A stretch of DNA of 64,000 bases, from assembly GCF_002954405.1 (NCBI RefSeq), contig NZ_MQWC01000004.1:2623909-2687908 (forward strand), read 5' to 3'. This DNA comes from Salinibacter sp. 10B (GTDB lineage Bacteria > Bacteroidota > Rhodothermia > Rhodothermales > Salinibacteraceae). This document shows positions 34,989-43,577 of this stretch, one piece after another. Below the pieces are notes generated by a model. The model had not been told where the DNA came from, ran no database searches, and saw nothing but the letters and a program-made list of their open reading frames with translations. Within the stretch, counting starts at the first letter, position 1. Every line of letters begins with the position of its first letter. The translations under genes were made by a program, and so were the position numbers.

Positions 34989-35807
34989 ATGGCTGGCGAC
35001 ATTATCGACCGCAACAACGTGAGGATTGCCAGCGAGCACGGCCGGCCCATGCTCTTTGCCCATGGGTTTGGGTGTGACCAGACCATGTGGCGATACGTGG
35101 CCCCACGCTTTGAGGACGACTACCAGGCCGTTCTTTTTGACTACGTAGGGGCAGGCGAGTCGGATCTCAGTGCCTATGATCCCGACCGCTACGATTCGCT
35201 GGACGGATACGCGCAGGACGTTCTCGACGTGTGTGAGGCCCTGGACCTGGACGACGTGATCTTTGTTGGGCATTCGGTGAGTACCGTCATCGGCATGCTT
35301 GCTGCCATTGAGCAGCCCGACCGCTTCGGGGAACTCGTGCTCATCGGCACGTCGCCGTGTTATCTCAACGACCCGCCCGACTATTACGGCGGTTTCGAGC
35401 GGGAGGACCTGGAGGGGCTTTTGGAGATGATGGACAAAAACTACATGGGGTGGGCCGACTATTTTGCCTCCCTTCTCATGCAGCAGGCCGAAGAGGCCGA
35501 CGACGTGGTCGAGGAGCTCGATCGGAGTTTTTGCTCCACCGATCCCCACATTGCGCGCCAGTTTGCCGAGGTTACGTTCCTGTCCGACTACCGCGACGCC
35601 GTGCCGGAGGTGCCGGTCTCGTCCCTCCTCGTGCAGTGCCGAGATGATATTGTCGCTCCGCCCGAGGTGAGCCGATACCTCGAAAAGCACCTGCCGGACA
35701 CGACGTTGGCCATGCTCGATGCCGCCGGCCACTGTCCGCATCTGAGTCACCCGGCGGCCACAACAGATGCCATCCAAGACTATCTCTCGCCCAACGGGTC
35801 GACGTAA
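34989..35807 (+). CDS. RsbQ/KAI2-like alpha/beta hydrolase
   Basis: 272 residues, nearly the size of Bacillus RsbQ. The nucleophile elbow GHSVS places Ser96; QCRDDIVAP gives the acid at 219-220; GHCPHLSHP gives His248. The last motif is the hallmark of the RsbQ/D14/KAI2 receptor-hydrolase group. RsbQ is needed, with the PAS phosphatase RsbP, for energy-stress signalling; its plant relatives perceive karrikins and strigolactones. Here the stop codon is 13 bases from the start of a PAS-histidine kinase, matching the RsbQ-plus-PAS logic with a different output. Cytoplasmic; no signal peptide. Confidence 0.88.
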   Translation: MAGDIIDRNNVRIASEHGRPMLFAHGFGCDQTMWRYVAPRFEDDYQAVLFDYVGAGESDLSAYDPDRYDSLDGYAQDVLDVCEALDLDDVIFVGHSVSTVIGMLAAIEQPDRFGELVLIGTSPCYLNDPPDYYGGFEREDLEGLLEMMDKNYMGWADYFASLLMQQAEEADDVVEELDRSFCSTDPHIARQFAEVTFLSDYRDAVPEVPVSSLLVQCRDDIVAPPEVSRYLEKHLPDTTLAMLDAAGHCPHLSHPAATTDAIQDYLSPNGST

Positions 35808-35820
35808 CGCGACCGTCGAT

Positions 35821-36915
35821 ATGGATTCGCTCCTGGACACTGCTCCCTGCGGCTTCGTCTCGTTCACGGACGACGGCACGATTCAGGCCGTCAATCAGAC
35901 GCTGCTGGGATTTACGGGTCGTTCCCGGACGGAGGTGGAGGGCACACACGTCGAGACGCTGCTCACGTCTGGGGCACAACTCTTCTACCACACGCACCTC
36001 TTTCCCCTCCTCAAGATGCAGGGGCACATTGATGAGGTGTATCTGTCCCTTCAAACCCGCACGGGCGATGATCTGAACTGCTTGCTGAACGGGAAGCGAA
36101 CGCAGCGCGACGGGTGCACCGTGAACGACCTCGTTCTCGTTCCCTTCGAGGAAAGAAACCAGTACGAGGACGAAATCTTGCAGGCCAAACAGGCCGCCGA
36201 GCAGGCCAACCGGGCAAAGGATAAGTTTCTGTCGACGGTCTCCCACGAGCTCAAAACGCCCATCAGCACCATTAAAAGCCTGTCTCAGTACCTGGCGATG
36301 GGCGTGCGCGGGACGGTGACCGACGAGCAGCGGGACTATCTCCAGCGGATCGAGGATGCGGCCGATTACCTGAGCACGCTGATCGAGGACATTCTCGGTT
36401 TTGCCCAGCTAGAGGCGGGCACCGTCGACGTAACGCCGGGGCCCGTTTCGATGGCGGAGGTGTTGGCTCGGGCCGAGTCGCTGGTGGAGGTGCGGTTCGA
36501 CGAGGCCAACCTGACGTACGAGCCGGCCTCGTGTCCGCCCGATCTGTACGTGCAGGCCGATCCTGATCGTCTGCAGCAGATTTTGCTTAACCTGCTCACG
36601 AATGCGATTAAGTTTACGCCTGCGGGGGGCACCGTGTCTATGAGCGTGGACACGACGGAGGAAACGGCACAGATCCATGTGCACGACACCGGGCACGGCA
36701 TTCCGCAGTCGAAGCAGGCGCACATCTTCGACCCCTTCGTGCAGGCACAGGAGGGGGCAGGGTCAGAGTTGGACAGCGGGGTTGGGCTCGGACTGGCCAT
36801 CAGTCAGGACCTGGTGGAGGCCATGAACGGACGCCTGGCTGTGGAGAGCGTAGAAGGAGAGGGCTCCACGTTCACCGTGACCCTTCCGCTCACTGCCCCA
36901 CCGCACGGGGCGTAG
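35821..36915 (+). CDS. PAS-domain histidine kinase, putative RsbQ-like partner
   Basis: 364 residues with no membrane segment. Residues about 1-110 form a PAS domain (APCGFVSFTDDGTIQAVNQTLLGFTG, quoted in part), followed by a coiled coil (about 112-135), HisKA with phospho-acceptor His142 (VSHELKTPIST) and HATPase with N (LLNLLTNAIKFT), G1 (DTGHGIP) and G2 (GVGLGLAIS) boxes. An in-frame ATG at 35767 would overlap the hydrolase by 41 bases; 35821 is preferred because the PAS domain starts there. No response regulator is adjacent. Close coupling with the RsbQ-like gene suggests the hydrolase product or the hydrolase itself is sensed by this PAS domain (inference). Confidence 0.9.
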   Translation: MDSLLDTAPCGFVSFTDDGTIQAVNQTLLGFTGRSRTEVEGTHVETLLTSGAQLFYHTHLFPLLKMQGHIDEVYLSLQTRTGDDLNCLLNGKRTQRDGCTVNDLVLVPFEERNQYEDEILQAKQAAEQANRAKDKFLSTVSHELKTPISTIKSLSQYLAMGVRGTVTDEQRDYLQRIEDAADYLSTLIEDILGFAQLEAGTVDVTPGPVSMAEVLARAESLVEVRFDEANLTYEPASCPPDLYVQADPDRLQQILLNLLTNAIKFTPAGGTVSMSVDTTEETAQIHVHDTGHGIPQSKQAHIFDPFVQAQEGAGSELDSGVGLGLAISQDLVEAMNGRLAVESVEGEGSTFTVTLPLTAPPHGA

Positions 36916-37437
36916 CGGGACGAGCCGAGCCCGCATTGGGAGAGCCTCCGTCTATCACCGGCGGCGTTGTGCGGAGTCCGGAATGACCGTACGGGTCTTC
37001 ACATTGCCGTTACGATGAAGTACGTATTGCCGACCGGTTCCCGAACCCCTTCTTTACAGGTGCCCACTTCCGCACTCCTTTACGGGAATCGTTGAGAATG
37101 AGGGGACGTTCGCGATTGGCTCGTCCGCTGGCTCGCGATGACAGGATCTTGAGGTAGCGAAGGAGCCCACCCGTCCCCATCCCTTTGGAATGGTCACAGC
37201 AGACGATTGGAAAAAGGCCGGCCGCAGGGGGAACTCATCCCTTCGCCCAACCTTCACTTTGCATGAGATTGGGCCGTTTCCCCTTGTCTTCTCGGCGGGG
37301 GACAGCATGGGGACGGATTTCGTGTCGCCGCATCATTTCTTTTCGGCGGGGGGCCTACCCGCGCCTCGTGCGGCACAGCGGCTCGATGGACATGGCTCTC
37401 GCCTGTTCTGCTCTTCCGAGTGTCTCCTCGTTTCCTG
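36916..37437. other. Intergenic region with one degenerate dispersed repeat
   Basis: About 520 bases between the histidine kinase and the BY-kinase. The only recognisable element is at 37114-37142: read on the minus strand it runs GTCATCGCGAGCC...GAGCCAATC, resembling the common intergenic GTCATTGCGAG-type repeat. No gene or clear promoter consensus was identified, although the promoter for the BY-kinase gene should lie here. Confidence 0.4.
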
Positions 37438-39864
37438 ATGTCTTCTTCGAACGGATCGCCTGAACGCATTTCTGAGATGGGCTCACTCTACCCGGAGGCA
37501 TCGGCCCCGACCGGGGGCGCGTCGCCCCAAGAGCATCTCCACACGCTGTGGCGGGGCAAATGGTTGATTTTTGGTCTCGTCGTTTTGCTCGGCGGGGCGG
37601 CCTACTTGTATTACCAGAGCCAGCCGCGGCAGTACCGGGCCACGACAGCCCTGCTCCTCAACGAGACGGACCGTCCGGAGCGGATGGCCGAATTTCTTCC
37701 GGTTCAGCCGTCCAACCAGGTGGGGCGCGACCTATACTTTCTGCGCAACTCGCAGGTATTCGCGCGGGAGGTGGCCCGAGTGCTTCGCACCCGCGCCGAT
37801 TCGCTCCAGCCCAACGAGGGGGCAAGTCTGTTTTGGACGGCGGCGGGCACGCCGCGCTCACAGGCCGCCCTTGCGGCCCGCCTGCACGGGGCTGTGAGCG
37901 TACGTCGGGACGCGCAGGACGTGCCGGCCCTTCGGATCAGCGTGACGAGCTCACACCCGAAAGAGGCCGCTCTCGTGGCCAACACCTATGCCAAGGTGTA
38001 TCGCGACCATCTGCGCCGCACCAACAGCGCCCGGATGCGGAGCACCCGGCAGTTTCTCGAGCAGCAGAAGGAGACGCTCCACGACCAGCTGCAGGCGCTC
38101 GAAGACTCGATTGCTGCGCGAGTGCGGGCCAGCGGCCAGCTCGGCCTTCTCAGTCCGGCCGACAGCGGGCTCGGGATTGTAGGAGAGGCCAATCAGCTTG
38201 CCCAGAAGATCTCGGATCTGCGGGTGCAGAAGGGGCAGGTGCGACTCGATCTCAAGATGGAGCGAGCGCTTCTCGACTCGGCCGAGGCGCGTCTCCGTCG
38301 CATACGGCCCAACCTTGCCGACCGGGCGGCCTCGATGACATCGGAGCGGCTCCGGCAGACGCACGAACAGATTGCGGATCTTGAGTCCGACCTGCAGGCC
38401 GTCAAGGCGCGAAACGAGATCCTCTCCGCCGAGATGCAGGCCCAGGTGGACAACATGCAGGCCCGCCTAGAATCGCTCCGGGAGAAGGCCAACCGACTGG
38501 CCAAGGAGTACGTGAACCAGGCGCTTTCCACTGACGCCATCAACCCGATGGGGGGGAGCGAAGGCGGGAGCCTGTCGTCCGTGGTGGACCTGCGGCAGCA
38601 AATCACGAAGCACCGCATCGCCATCACGCGCCTCTCGGCCCGGCAGGAGGTGCTCAACGAGCGGTTGGACGAGCACCGGGCGGCCCTCCAGCAGTCGCCC
38701 GACCGTACGTTGGCCCGGCTGCGCCGTCGCAAGGGCACGACGAAAGAGCTCTTCGTCTCGCTGTCGAAAAGTCTCCAGCGGGCCCAGGTGGCGGAAGAGT
38801 CGACACCCGAACAGGCGAGTATCATCCAGCGTGCTGGCCCCCCGTCTACGCCCATCGCCCCCGAGGTCTGGAGCAAGGTCCTGCTGGCCACTCTGCTGGG
38901 CGGCGTGGGCGGCTGCGGCCTCGTGCTGATGTACGATCGGCTTGACGATGTCGTGGAGGAGCCCGAGGATCTTGAGCGCAGTCCGAACGAGCTCTTTGGA
39001 GCCATTCCGGAGTGGGAGCCGGACATGATTCCGGATTCAGACAATGACCGGTCCGACTGGCCGGGCATTGCCTCGCCCTTTTCGCCAGCGGCTGAGGCGT
39101 ATCGGCACGTCGCGACGAACGTCCGGCTCGGCCTTCCGCACGCGGTGACCACGCTTCTCGTCACGAGCCCCGGCGCCCGGGAGGGCAAGACAACGACCAC
39201 CGCCAATCTGGGAGTGGCCCTCAGCGAGTCCGGGCGCGACGTGCTCCTCGTGGATGCGGACCTGCAGGGCCCGACTCTGCACAAGATGTTCGACATCGAG
39301 CGCACACCGGGGCTCACCGACCGGCTCGCCGACATTGACGACGGAATACGGCTCTTGCACGCGCCCGACGAGGCACAGGAGACTCCTGGGGGGGCAGATG
39401 GGGAGGCGCACGCGTTCCTGCAGCGCACCCAGCAACAGCAGATGGGACGGCTGGGCGTCCTGCCCGCCGGGACGGAGGTCCCGCAGCCCGCGCTTCTGTT
39501 GCAGGAATCCCACGTGGAGCCCCAACTTCAGACGCTTACCGAGCAGTGGGACGTGGTGCTCTTCGACACGCCGCCGGCGCTGCTCTACGATGACACCTTT
39601 CGCCTTGCGGCCCTGACCGACCTGGTGCTCCTCCTCGCCGCGGCGGGCGACACGCATCAGAGTGCCTTTCGGGACGTGCGCACGCGGCTGGAGACCGTGT
39701 GCCCGCACAGTGTGACGGCTCTTCTCAATCGTCACCGTCCGTCGCCCAGTACGACCTACGGATACACGTCCTATTCGTACCCGTCGACCCGAGCGGAAGA
39801 GGACCGAGCCGCGCGGTGGCGTCGCCGCGTCTCGCAGGGCCTGCGGCGCGTGGTGAAGGGATGA
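37438..39864 (+). CDS. Wzz-type polysaccharide co-polymerase fused to tyrosine autokinase (BY-kinase)
   Basis: 808 residues controlling chain length and export of polysaccharide. The N-terminal Wzz part has a membrane helix near residues 43-62 (LIFGLVVLLGGAAYLYY), a long periplasmic coiled coil (about 180-430) and a second helix near 480-500 (KVLLATLLGGVGGCGLVLMY). The cytoplasmic kinase carries Walker A GAREGKTTTT (about 579-588), Walker A' VLLVDADLQGPT and Walker B VVLFDTPP. A tyrosine cluster (TTYGYTSYSYPS, about 774-785) is the autophosphorylation site. The start at 37438 lacks a signal peptide, as expected. It faces the polysaccharide cluster convergently. Confidence 0.94.
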   Translation: MSSSNGSPERISEMGSLYPEASAPTGGASPQEHLHTLWRGKWLIFGLVVLLGGAAYLYYQSQPRQYRATTALLLNETDRPERMAEFLPVQPSNQVGRDLYFLRNSQVFAREVARVLRTRADSLQPNEGASLFWTAAGTPRSQAALAARLHGAVSVRRDAQDVPALRISVTSSHPKEAALVANTYAKVYRDHLRRTNSARMRSTRQFLEQQKETLHDQLQALEDSIAARVRASGQLGLLSPADSGLGIVGEANQLAQKISDLRVQKGQVRLDLKMERALLDSAEARLRRIRPNLADRAASMTSERLRQTHEQIADLESDLQAVKARNEILSAEMQAQVDNMQARLESLREKANRLAKEYVNQALSTDAINPMGGSEGGSLSSVVDLRQQITKHRIAITRLSARQEVLNERLDEHRAALQQSPDRTLARLRRRKGTTKELFVSLSKSLQRAQVAEESTPEQASIIQRAGPPSTPIAPEVWSKVLLATLLGGVGGCGLVLMYDRLDDVVEEPEDLERSPNELFGAIPEWEPDMIPDSDNDRSDWPGIASPFSPAAEAYRHVATNVRLGLPHAVTTLLVTSPGAREGKTTTTANLGVALSESGRDVLLVDADLQGPTLHKMFDIERTPGLTDRLADIDDGIRLLHAPDEAQETPGGADGEAHAFLQRTQQQQMGRLGVLPAGTEVPQPALLLQESHVEPQLQTLTEQWDVVLFDTPPALLYDDTFRLAALTDLVLLLAAAGDTHQSAFRDVRTRLETVCPHSVTALLNRHRPSPSTTYGYTSYSYPSTRAEEDRAARWRRRVSQGLRRVVKG

Positions 39865-40063
39865 GCAGCTCCGTACGGTGTGCTCACCGGCAATAGGAGA
39901 GAGGCGCGGGGGCGAGGGGCGCATTCCTTCTCCGATCGCTTTATTCGGGAAGGGCAAGGCTTATTGTAGCGCCGCTGGACTGTGCCTTTGCGAGATTAAC
40001 CGCAGGAGCGACACACCCCGGCACTGGATTTACCGTCTTCTGCAAAGGTCAATATTCTCTGTG

Positions 40064-40090
40064 TAGCGTCGTTGGAGTCCAACGACGCTA
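40064..40090. repeat. Perfect 27-base palindrome
   Basis: Two 13-base arms (TAGCGTCGTTGGA and its exact inverse) flank a single central G. It lies 200 bases beyond the BY-kinase gene. It lacks a following T tract, so it is not a standard terminator; it could bind a dimeric protein or be a transposon footprint. Confidence 0.75.
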
Positions 40091-40216
40091 TAATGGCTGT
40101 TCTGTGCGAGTTCGTATGCTCGCGTTCCTGACATCTGCATTCCAAGAGTGTTGGGGCACTACAGGAAGAGAGGATCGTCCGGTCGCCTTCGTGCCGTTCG
40201 AAGGAGACCGACTCAC

Positions 40217-40271
40217 CCAGTTCTGAGCACACTCGTCACTCCGAGCGGAGCGCAGTGGAGCCGAGGAGTCT
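40217..40271 (+). repeat. Left direct repeat flanking the GIY-YIG gene
   Basis: Fifty-five bases starting CCAGTTCTGAGCACAC and ending GAGGAGTCT match 40872-40926 at 49 positions in the same orientation. The core, GTCACTCCGAGCGGAGC, resembles the widespread intergenic GTCATTCCGAGC...GAGGAATC repeats. Confidence 0.8.
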
Positions 40272-40428
40272 CATTGCGGGGAGGGGCCACTGATCTCGTG
40301 CACCTCTTCTCACGTCGAAAAAGTCCGACTTCCGTTCTGGGCGGACCCTGCCGGAAGCGTTATGGATTGGGGGGGGCAGAGTGTCTACACATCCTAATGC
40401 CCGTCGAAGCGTCCCCGGAGCCGGAGCC

Positions 40429-40722
40429 ATGCCCAATCCGCCGTACTACGTCTACATCCTCAGCAACCGGCACCGGACGGTCCTGTACATCGGAATGACC
40501 AATGACCTCCGACGTCGTCTCCGAGAACACCGCGACGGGCGGGACGGAGCATTTACGACCCGGTACAATGTGTTTGACCTCGTGTATTACGAGCGGTACC
40601 CGACCTCCACCGCGGCCATCGAGCGGGAGAAGCAACTCAAGGGGTGGAGACGGGAGAAGAAGGACGCGCTCATTCGAAGGGAGAATCCCGACCTGGAGAC
40701 GCTTTCGCCCCCGGTGGAGTGA
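40429..40722 (+). CDS. GIY-YIG domain nuclease-like protein
   Basis: 97 residues consisting of a single GIY-YIG domain (UPF0213/UvrC N-terminal type): YYVYIL near residue 6, VLYIGMTNDLRRRLREHR near 18-36 with the catalytic Arg, and KQLKGWRREKK near 72-82. The ATG at 40429 starts right before the domain; an upstream GTG at 40381 would add 16 unconserved residues. Members cut DNA or are of unknown function and often occur next to short intergenic repeats; here direct repeats lie on both sides, suggesting the gene and repeats travel together. Confidence 0.9.
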   Translation: MPNPPYYVYILSNRHRTVLYIGMTNDLRRRLREHRDGRDGAFTTRYNVFDLVYYERYPTSTAAIEREKQLKGWRREKKDALIRRENPDLETLSPPVE

Positions 40723-40761
40723 CGGCAGTGCTCCATTTCGAACGTCTCCGCTTCCGGTAAT

Positions 40762-40810
40762 AAGATTCCTCCACTCCGGGCCGACAGTTGTCGGCCCTCC
40801 AGTCGGAATG
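40762..40810. repeat. Palindromic repeat related to the GIY-YIG flanking repeats
   Basis: Read on the minus strand it begins GTCATTCCGAC and ends GGAGTGGAGGAATC, with a perfect dyad GGGCCGACA-GT-TGTCGGCCC at 40778-40797 in the middle. It looks like an inverted, diverged member of the same repeat family as 40217-40271 and may double as a terminator for the GIY-YIG gene. Confidence 0.6.
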
Positions 40811-40871
40811 ACGATGGTGCGCATGACTGGCGCCTTCGCCCCATTCGTCCCTCTGGAAGATGTCAACCCGG

Positions 40872-40926
40872 CCAGTTCTGAGCACACACGTCACTCCGAG
40901 CGGAGCAACGCGGAGTCGAGGAGTCT
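40872..40926 (+). repeat. Right direct repeat flanking the GIY-YIG gene
   Basis: Second copy of the 55-base repeat, 655 bases from the first. It ends about 40 bases before the stop of the acyltransferase gene on the opposite strand, so the repeat unit abuts the end of the polysaccharide cluster. Confidence 0.8.
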
Positions 40927-40967
40927 TCTGAATATGAATCGGCGTCGCTCTTTGCGACGGCCGACCG

Positions 40968-41582
40968 TCACAGTTCGCGCACCACCGTTGCCGGGTTGCC
41001 CGCCACCACCGTCCGCGGCGGCACATCCTGCGTGACGACACTCCCGGCCCCGACGACGGCCCCCTCGCCAATCGTGACGCCCTTCAGAATGAGGCTCTCC
41101 ATGCCCACGAACACGTCGTCCTCAATGACGATGGGCGCGGCGGCGCCGGCGTTGATATCCTCAGCGCGCGCCTCCGGGGTCAGGGGATGAAAGTCGAAGT
41201 CGACGATGGACGCATTGCCGCCCACCAGCACCCGATTGCCGATCTGTATCTCCTCAGCGGCGACGAGGGTCGTGCCCGTAAAGCCACAGTTCGTGCCAAT
41301 GTCGATCGCGGCATCAGCCCGGCGGGTGGACAGCACGACGGGCGCGGTGGGGGCGAGGGGATTGGAACGGGGCCAGGAGCGGAGGGTGAGCCCGTTGCCC
41401 ATTTCGATCTGGCTGCCGCGGTGCTTCTGGATGATGGGTCGCCCAAAGATCTTCCAGTCCTGACCCCAGGAAATGCCGTGCCACGCGAACTGGGCGCGGA
41501 CGAGGGGCCAGGCAAGGCGGCGGCGCAGCTCCAGGGTCGCCGTCCAGGGCATGTTGCGGACTTTGGTCCAGGCGTTGCTCAT
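40968..41582 (-). CDS. Hexapeptide-repeat acyltransferase (WcaF-like)
   Basis: 204 residues. The C-terminal two thirds show left-handed beta-helix hexapeptides (for example IGTNCGFTGTTLVAA, IGNRVLVGGNASI and the final VTIGEGAVVGAGSVVTQDVP) ending in the PPRTVVAGNPATVV signature of sugar O-acetyltransferases. It probably acetylates a sugar of the polysaccharide. It is the last gene of the long minus-strand cluster and follows the GT2 gene by nine bases. Confidence 0.92.
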   Translation of the reverse strand: MSNAWTKVRNMPWTATLELRRRLAWPLVRAQFAWHGISWGQDWKIFGRPIIQKHRGSQIEMGNGLTLRSWPRSNPLAPTAPVVLSTRRADAAIDIGTNCGFTGTTLVAAEEIQIGNRVLVGGNASIVDFDFHPLTPEARAEDINAGAAAPIVIEDDVFVGMESLILKGVTIGEGAVVGAGSVVTQDVPPRTVVAGNPATVVREL

Positions 41583-41591
41583 GGAAGGCCG

Positions 41592-42377
41592 TCATTCATC
41601 ACGAGGGGCATCGGCTGAATCGCGCAGCCGGGTATCCAGACGAGTAAGGGTCAGTAGGAGCTCGGCGTACGTGCGCTGGAGCGTGTAGTACCAGCCGGGC
41701 CAGCCGTCGAGGATTAGCCCTTGCCCGAAGAGACAGTAGAGGGGGACGAGGAGGGGGCCGAGCACGTCGGTTCGTCGCAGCCGGTCCGGAAGGTCGAGGT
41801 CGCCGCTGTCCCGCAGCTTCTCCGCTTCTAAGCGGGCGTACTGGCGCTGATTGTCAAACCAGCGATCCAGGGGCTTTCGGTCGTCGTGTTTCAATTCGGT
41901 GTCGAGGGCTTCTACGGCTCCATCCACAGACAGCCGTTGCGTGTGGCCGTCCTGCACGTACCGCGCCACCTTCTTGCGAAAAAGCACGACGCGTGGGGGG
42001 TACAGGTTGGCACGGATGGGACTTCCGAAAACGCAGTACGTGAACGTCGCCCGGTAGCCTGCAACGTCGGAGGATGGATTCAACGCCGTCATCTCCTCTA
42101 CAAATGCAGTCGGAACCTGATAGTCGGCGTCGAGCGACAAGACCCAGTCGCTCTCGATCTGATCAAGCCCATAGTTCCACTGACTCGTGTGGTTGTCGAA
42201 CTCACGCTGCACGAGGTCAACATTGTTGAAGGAGTCCGCTAGCTCGACGGTCGCGTCGTCGCTGTAGCTGTCGACGATTACCACGCGCTCGGCCCAGGTG
42301 AGCCGGTCGAGCGTGCGGCCGATATTGGCCTCCTCGTTGTAGGTAAGGAGGAGGGGGGTGATTTCCTCTACATTCAT
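41592..42377 (-). CDS. Glycosyltransferase family 2 (WaaE/KdtX-like)
   Basis: 261 residues with the GT-A fold: LLLTYNEEANIGRTLDRL at the N-terminus, then VIVDSYSDDAT and LSLDADYQVP, which holds the DxD-like metal site. The segment FDNQRQYARLEAEKL resembles LPS-core WaaE-type glucosyltransferases. Its ATG overlaps the TGA of the preceding GT4 gene by four bases, implying translational coupling. Confidence 0.92.
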   Translation of the reverse strand: MNVEEITPLLLTYNEEANIGRTLDRLTWAERVVIVDSYSDDATVELADSFNNVDLVQREFDNHTSQWNYGLDQIESDWVLSLDADYQVPTAFVEEMTALNPSSDVAGYRATFTYCVFGSPIRANLYPPRVVLFRKKVARYVQDGHTQRLSVDGAVEALDTELKHDDRKPLDRWFDNQRQYARLEAEKLRDSGDLDLPDRLRRTDVLGPLLVPLYCLFGQGLILDGWPGWYYTLQRTYAELLLTLTRLDTRLRDSADAPRDE

Positions 42378-43555
42378 CCGGATGAATCATCAATGAACGA
42401 TACGCTCGCGGGATTCTCTTCGAGAAGCCACTGGTAGGCGGTCTGCATCCGCTCCCCGACGGCTTGCCACGTGTACGTGGATTCCACGAGTTGTCGTCCC
42501 CGCCGTCCCATCGTCTTTCGCTCATCGTCCGTTCGGTGCAGTGCCGCATGTAAGGCTTCGCGGATCGCGTCCGGTTCCGGTTCGACCCACCATCCACAGT
42601 CGTGCTTCTCCAGCTCCTGCCAGGGGGTGCCCGTCGTCGTGAGGACGGGCACCTCCGCGGCCAGGGCCTCGGCCACGACAATGCCGAAATTCTCACTGTA
42701 GGTGGGCAGGACGAACAGGTCTGCAGCAGCGTATTTGTGCCACTTGTCGGCGTCGGGGACCGGTCCCGAAAACACGACCGTTCCGTCCAGCCCCAAATCG
42801 GCGGCCTGTGCTTCCAGCTCCACCCGATGGTCATCTTCACTGGGGCCAACCAGCTCCAGCGTCCACCTCTCAGGCCGCAGGGCCGCCCACGCGTCCAGCA
42901 GCATCGGCAGGCCCTTCTTCGGATGAATGCGCGACAGGAAGAGGGCTCGCTTTCCGTCCGTCGATGTCCCGTCCTCGGGCAGCGTGCTGGGCAACTCAAC
43001 GCCGTTGGGAACCACAGCGACGGGTTGGGACATACCGAGGGCGCGCAGATTCTCAACCTCCGCCGGCGCCGTGGCGTGGAAGAGCGAGGCCTGGCGAAAG
43101 ATGTGCTTCTGGTACAGGTGCCACGCGGCCCGTTTCTTCCCGGCCTGATGCGACAGCGACCAGTTCGTGACCATGCCCCGTGGTGTAGCGACGAGAGGCA
43201 CACCGGCCCACCGCGCCACCCAGGCCGATATAGCATTGCTGGGCAGCCACGCCCCGTGGTCGTGAATCACATCGGGTTCCACTTCTTCGACGATATCCCA
43301 CAGGCGGTGGTAGAAGCCGAGTGGACTCCGGAGCGTGCGCTGGAAACGGGTTCGCTCCTCGATGCAGTGAACGTGTACGTCGCCACCGGGAAGAATCGGT
43401 TCCTGGTCCGCCGTCGGATCTGCAGGGATGGATGTCACCAAGTGTACCTCAACGCCCTCCGCGTCCAGGGCCTCGCAGAGCGCCGGTACGCTGCGGGACG
43501 TCCCGCCGTGATCGGCGCGGGTACTTCCGACGATGTGAACGACGGTCAGCGACAT
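42374..43555 (-). CDS. Glycosyltransferase family 4
   Basis: 393 residues, GT-B fold. The N-terminal domain has HIVGSTRADHGGTSRSVPAL and HDHGAWLPSNAISAW; the C-terminal donor site has LFLSRIHPKKGLPML and TYSENFGIVVAEALAAEVPVL, the retaining E-x7-E motif. It transfers a sugar from a nucleotide donor to a growing lipid-linked chain. Overlaps the downstream GT2 gene by four bases. Confidence 0.93.
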   Translation of the reverse strand: MSLTVVHIVGSTRADHGGTSRSVPALCEALDAEGVEVHLVTSIPADPTADQEPILPGGDVHVHCIEERTRFQRTLRSPLGFYHRLWDIVEEVEPDVIHDHGAWLPSNAISAWVARWAGVPLVATPRGMVTNWSLSHQAGKKRAAWHLYQKHIFRQASLFHATAPAEVENLRALGMSQPVAVVPNGVELPSTLPEDGTSTDGKRALFLSRIHPKKGLPMLLDAWAALRPERWTLELVGPSEDDHRVELEAQAADLGLDGTVVFSGPVPDADKWHKYAAADLFVLPTYSENFGIVVAEALAAEVPVLTTTGTPWQELEKHDCGWWVEPEPDAIREALHAALHRTDDERKTMGRRGRQLVESTYTWQAVGERMQTAYQWLLEENPASVSFIDDSSG

Positions 43556-43577
43556 TTACCAGACTCGATGGGACGTG

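Larger units (their letters stand above)
39865..40428. other. Gene-free region with a perfect palindrome and the left GIY-YIG repeat
   Basis: About 560 bases. It contains a 27-base palindrome (40064-40090) and the left copy of a direct repeat (40217-40271). No supported gene. An AT-rich TATAAT at 40089-40094 follows the palindrome but no matching -35 hexamer is seen. Confidence 0.5.

Noticed and set aside
40089-40094. TATAAT as a -10 promoter box
   Set aside because: No plausible -35 hexamer at 16-18 bases upstream, and the likely promoter style in this lineage differs from the E. coli consensus.
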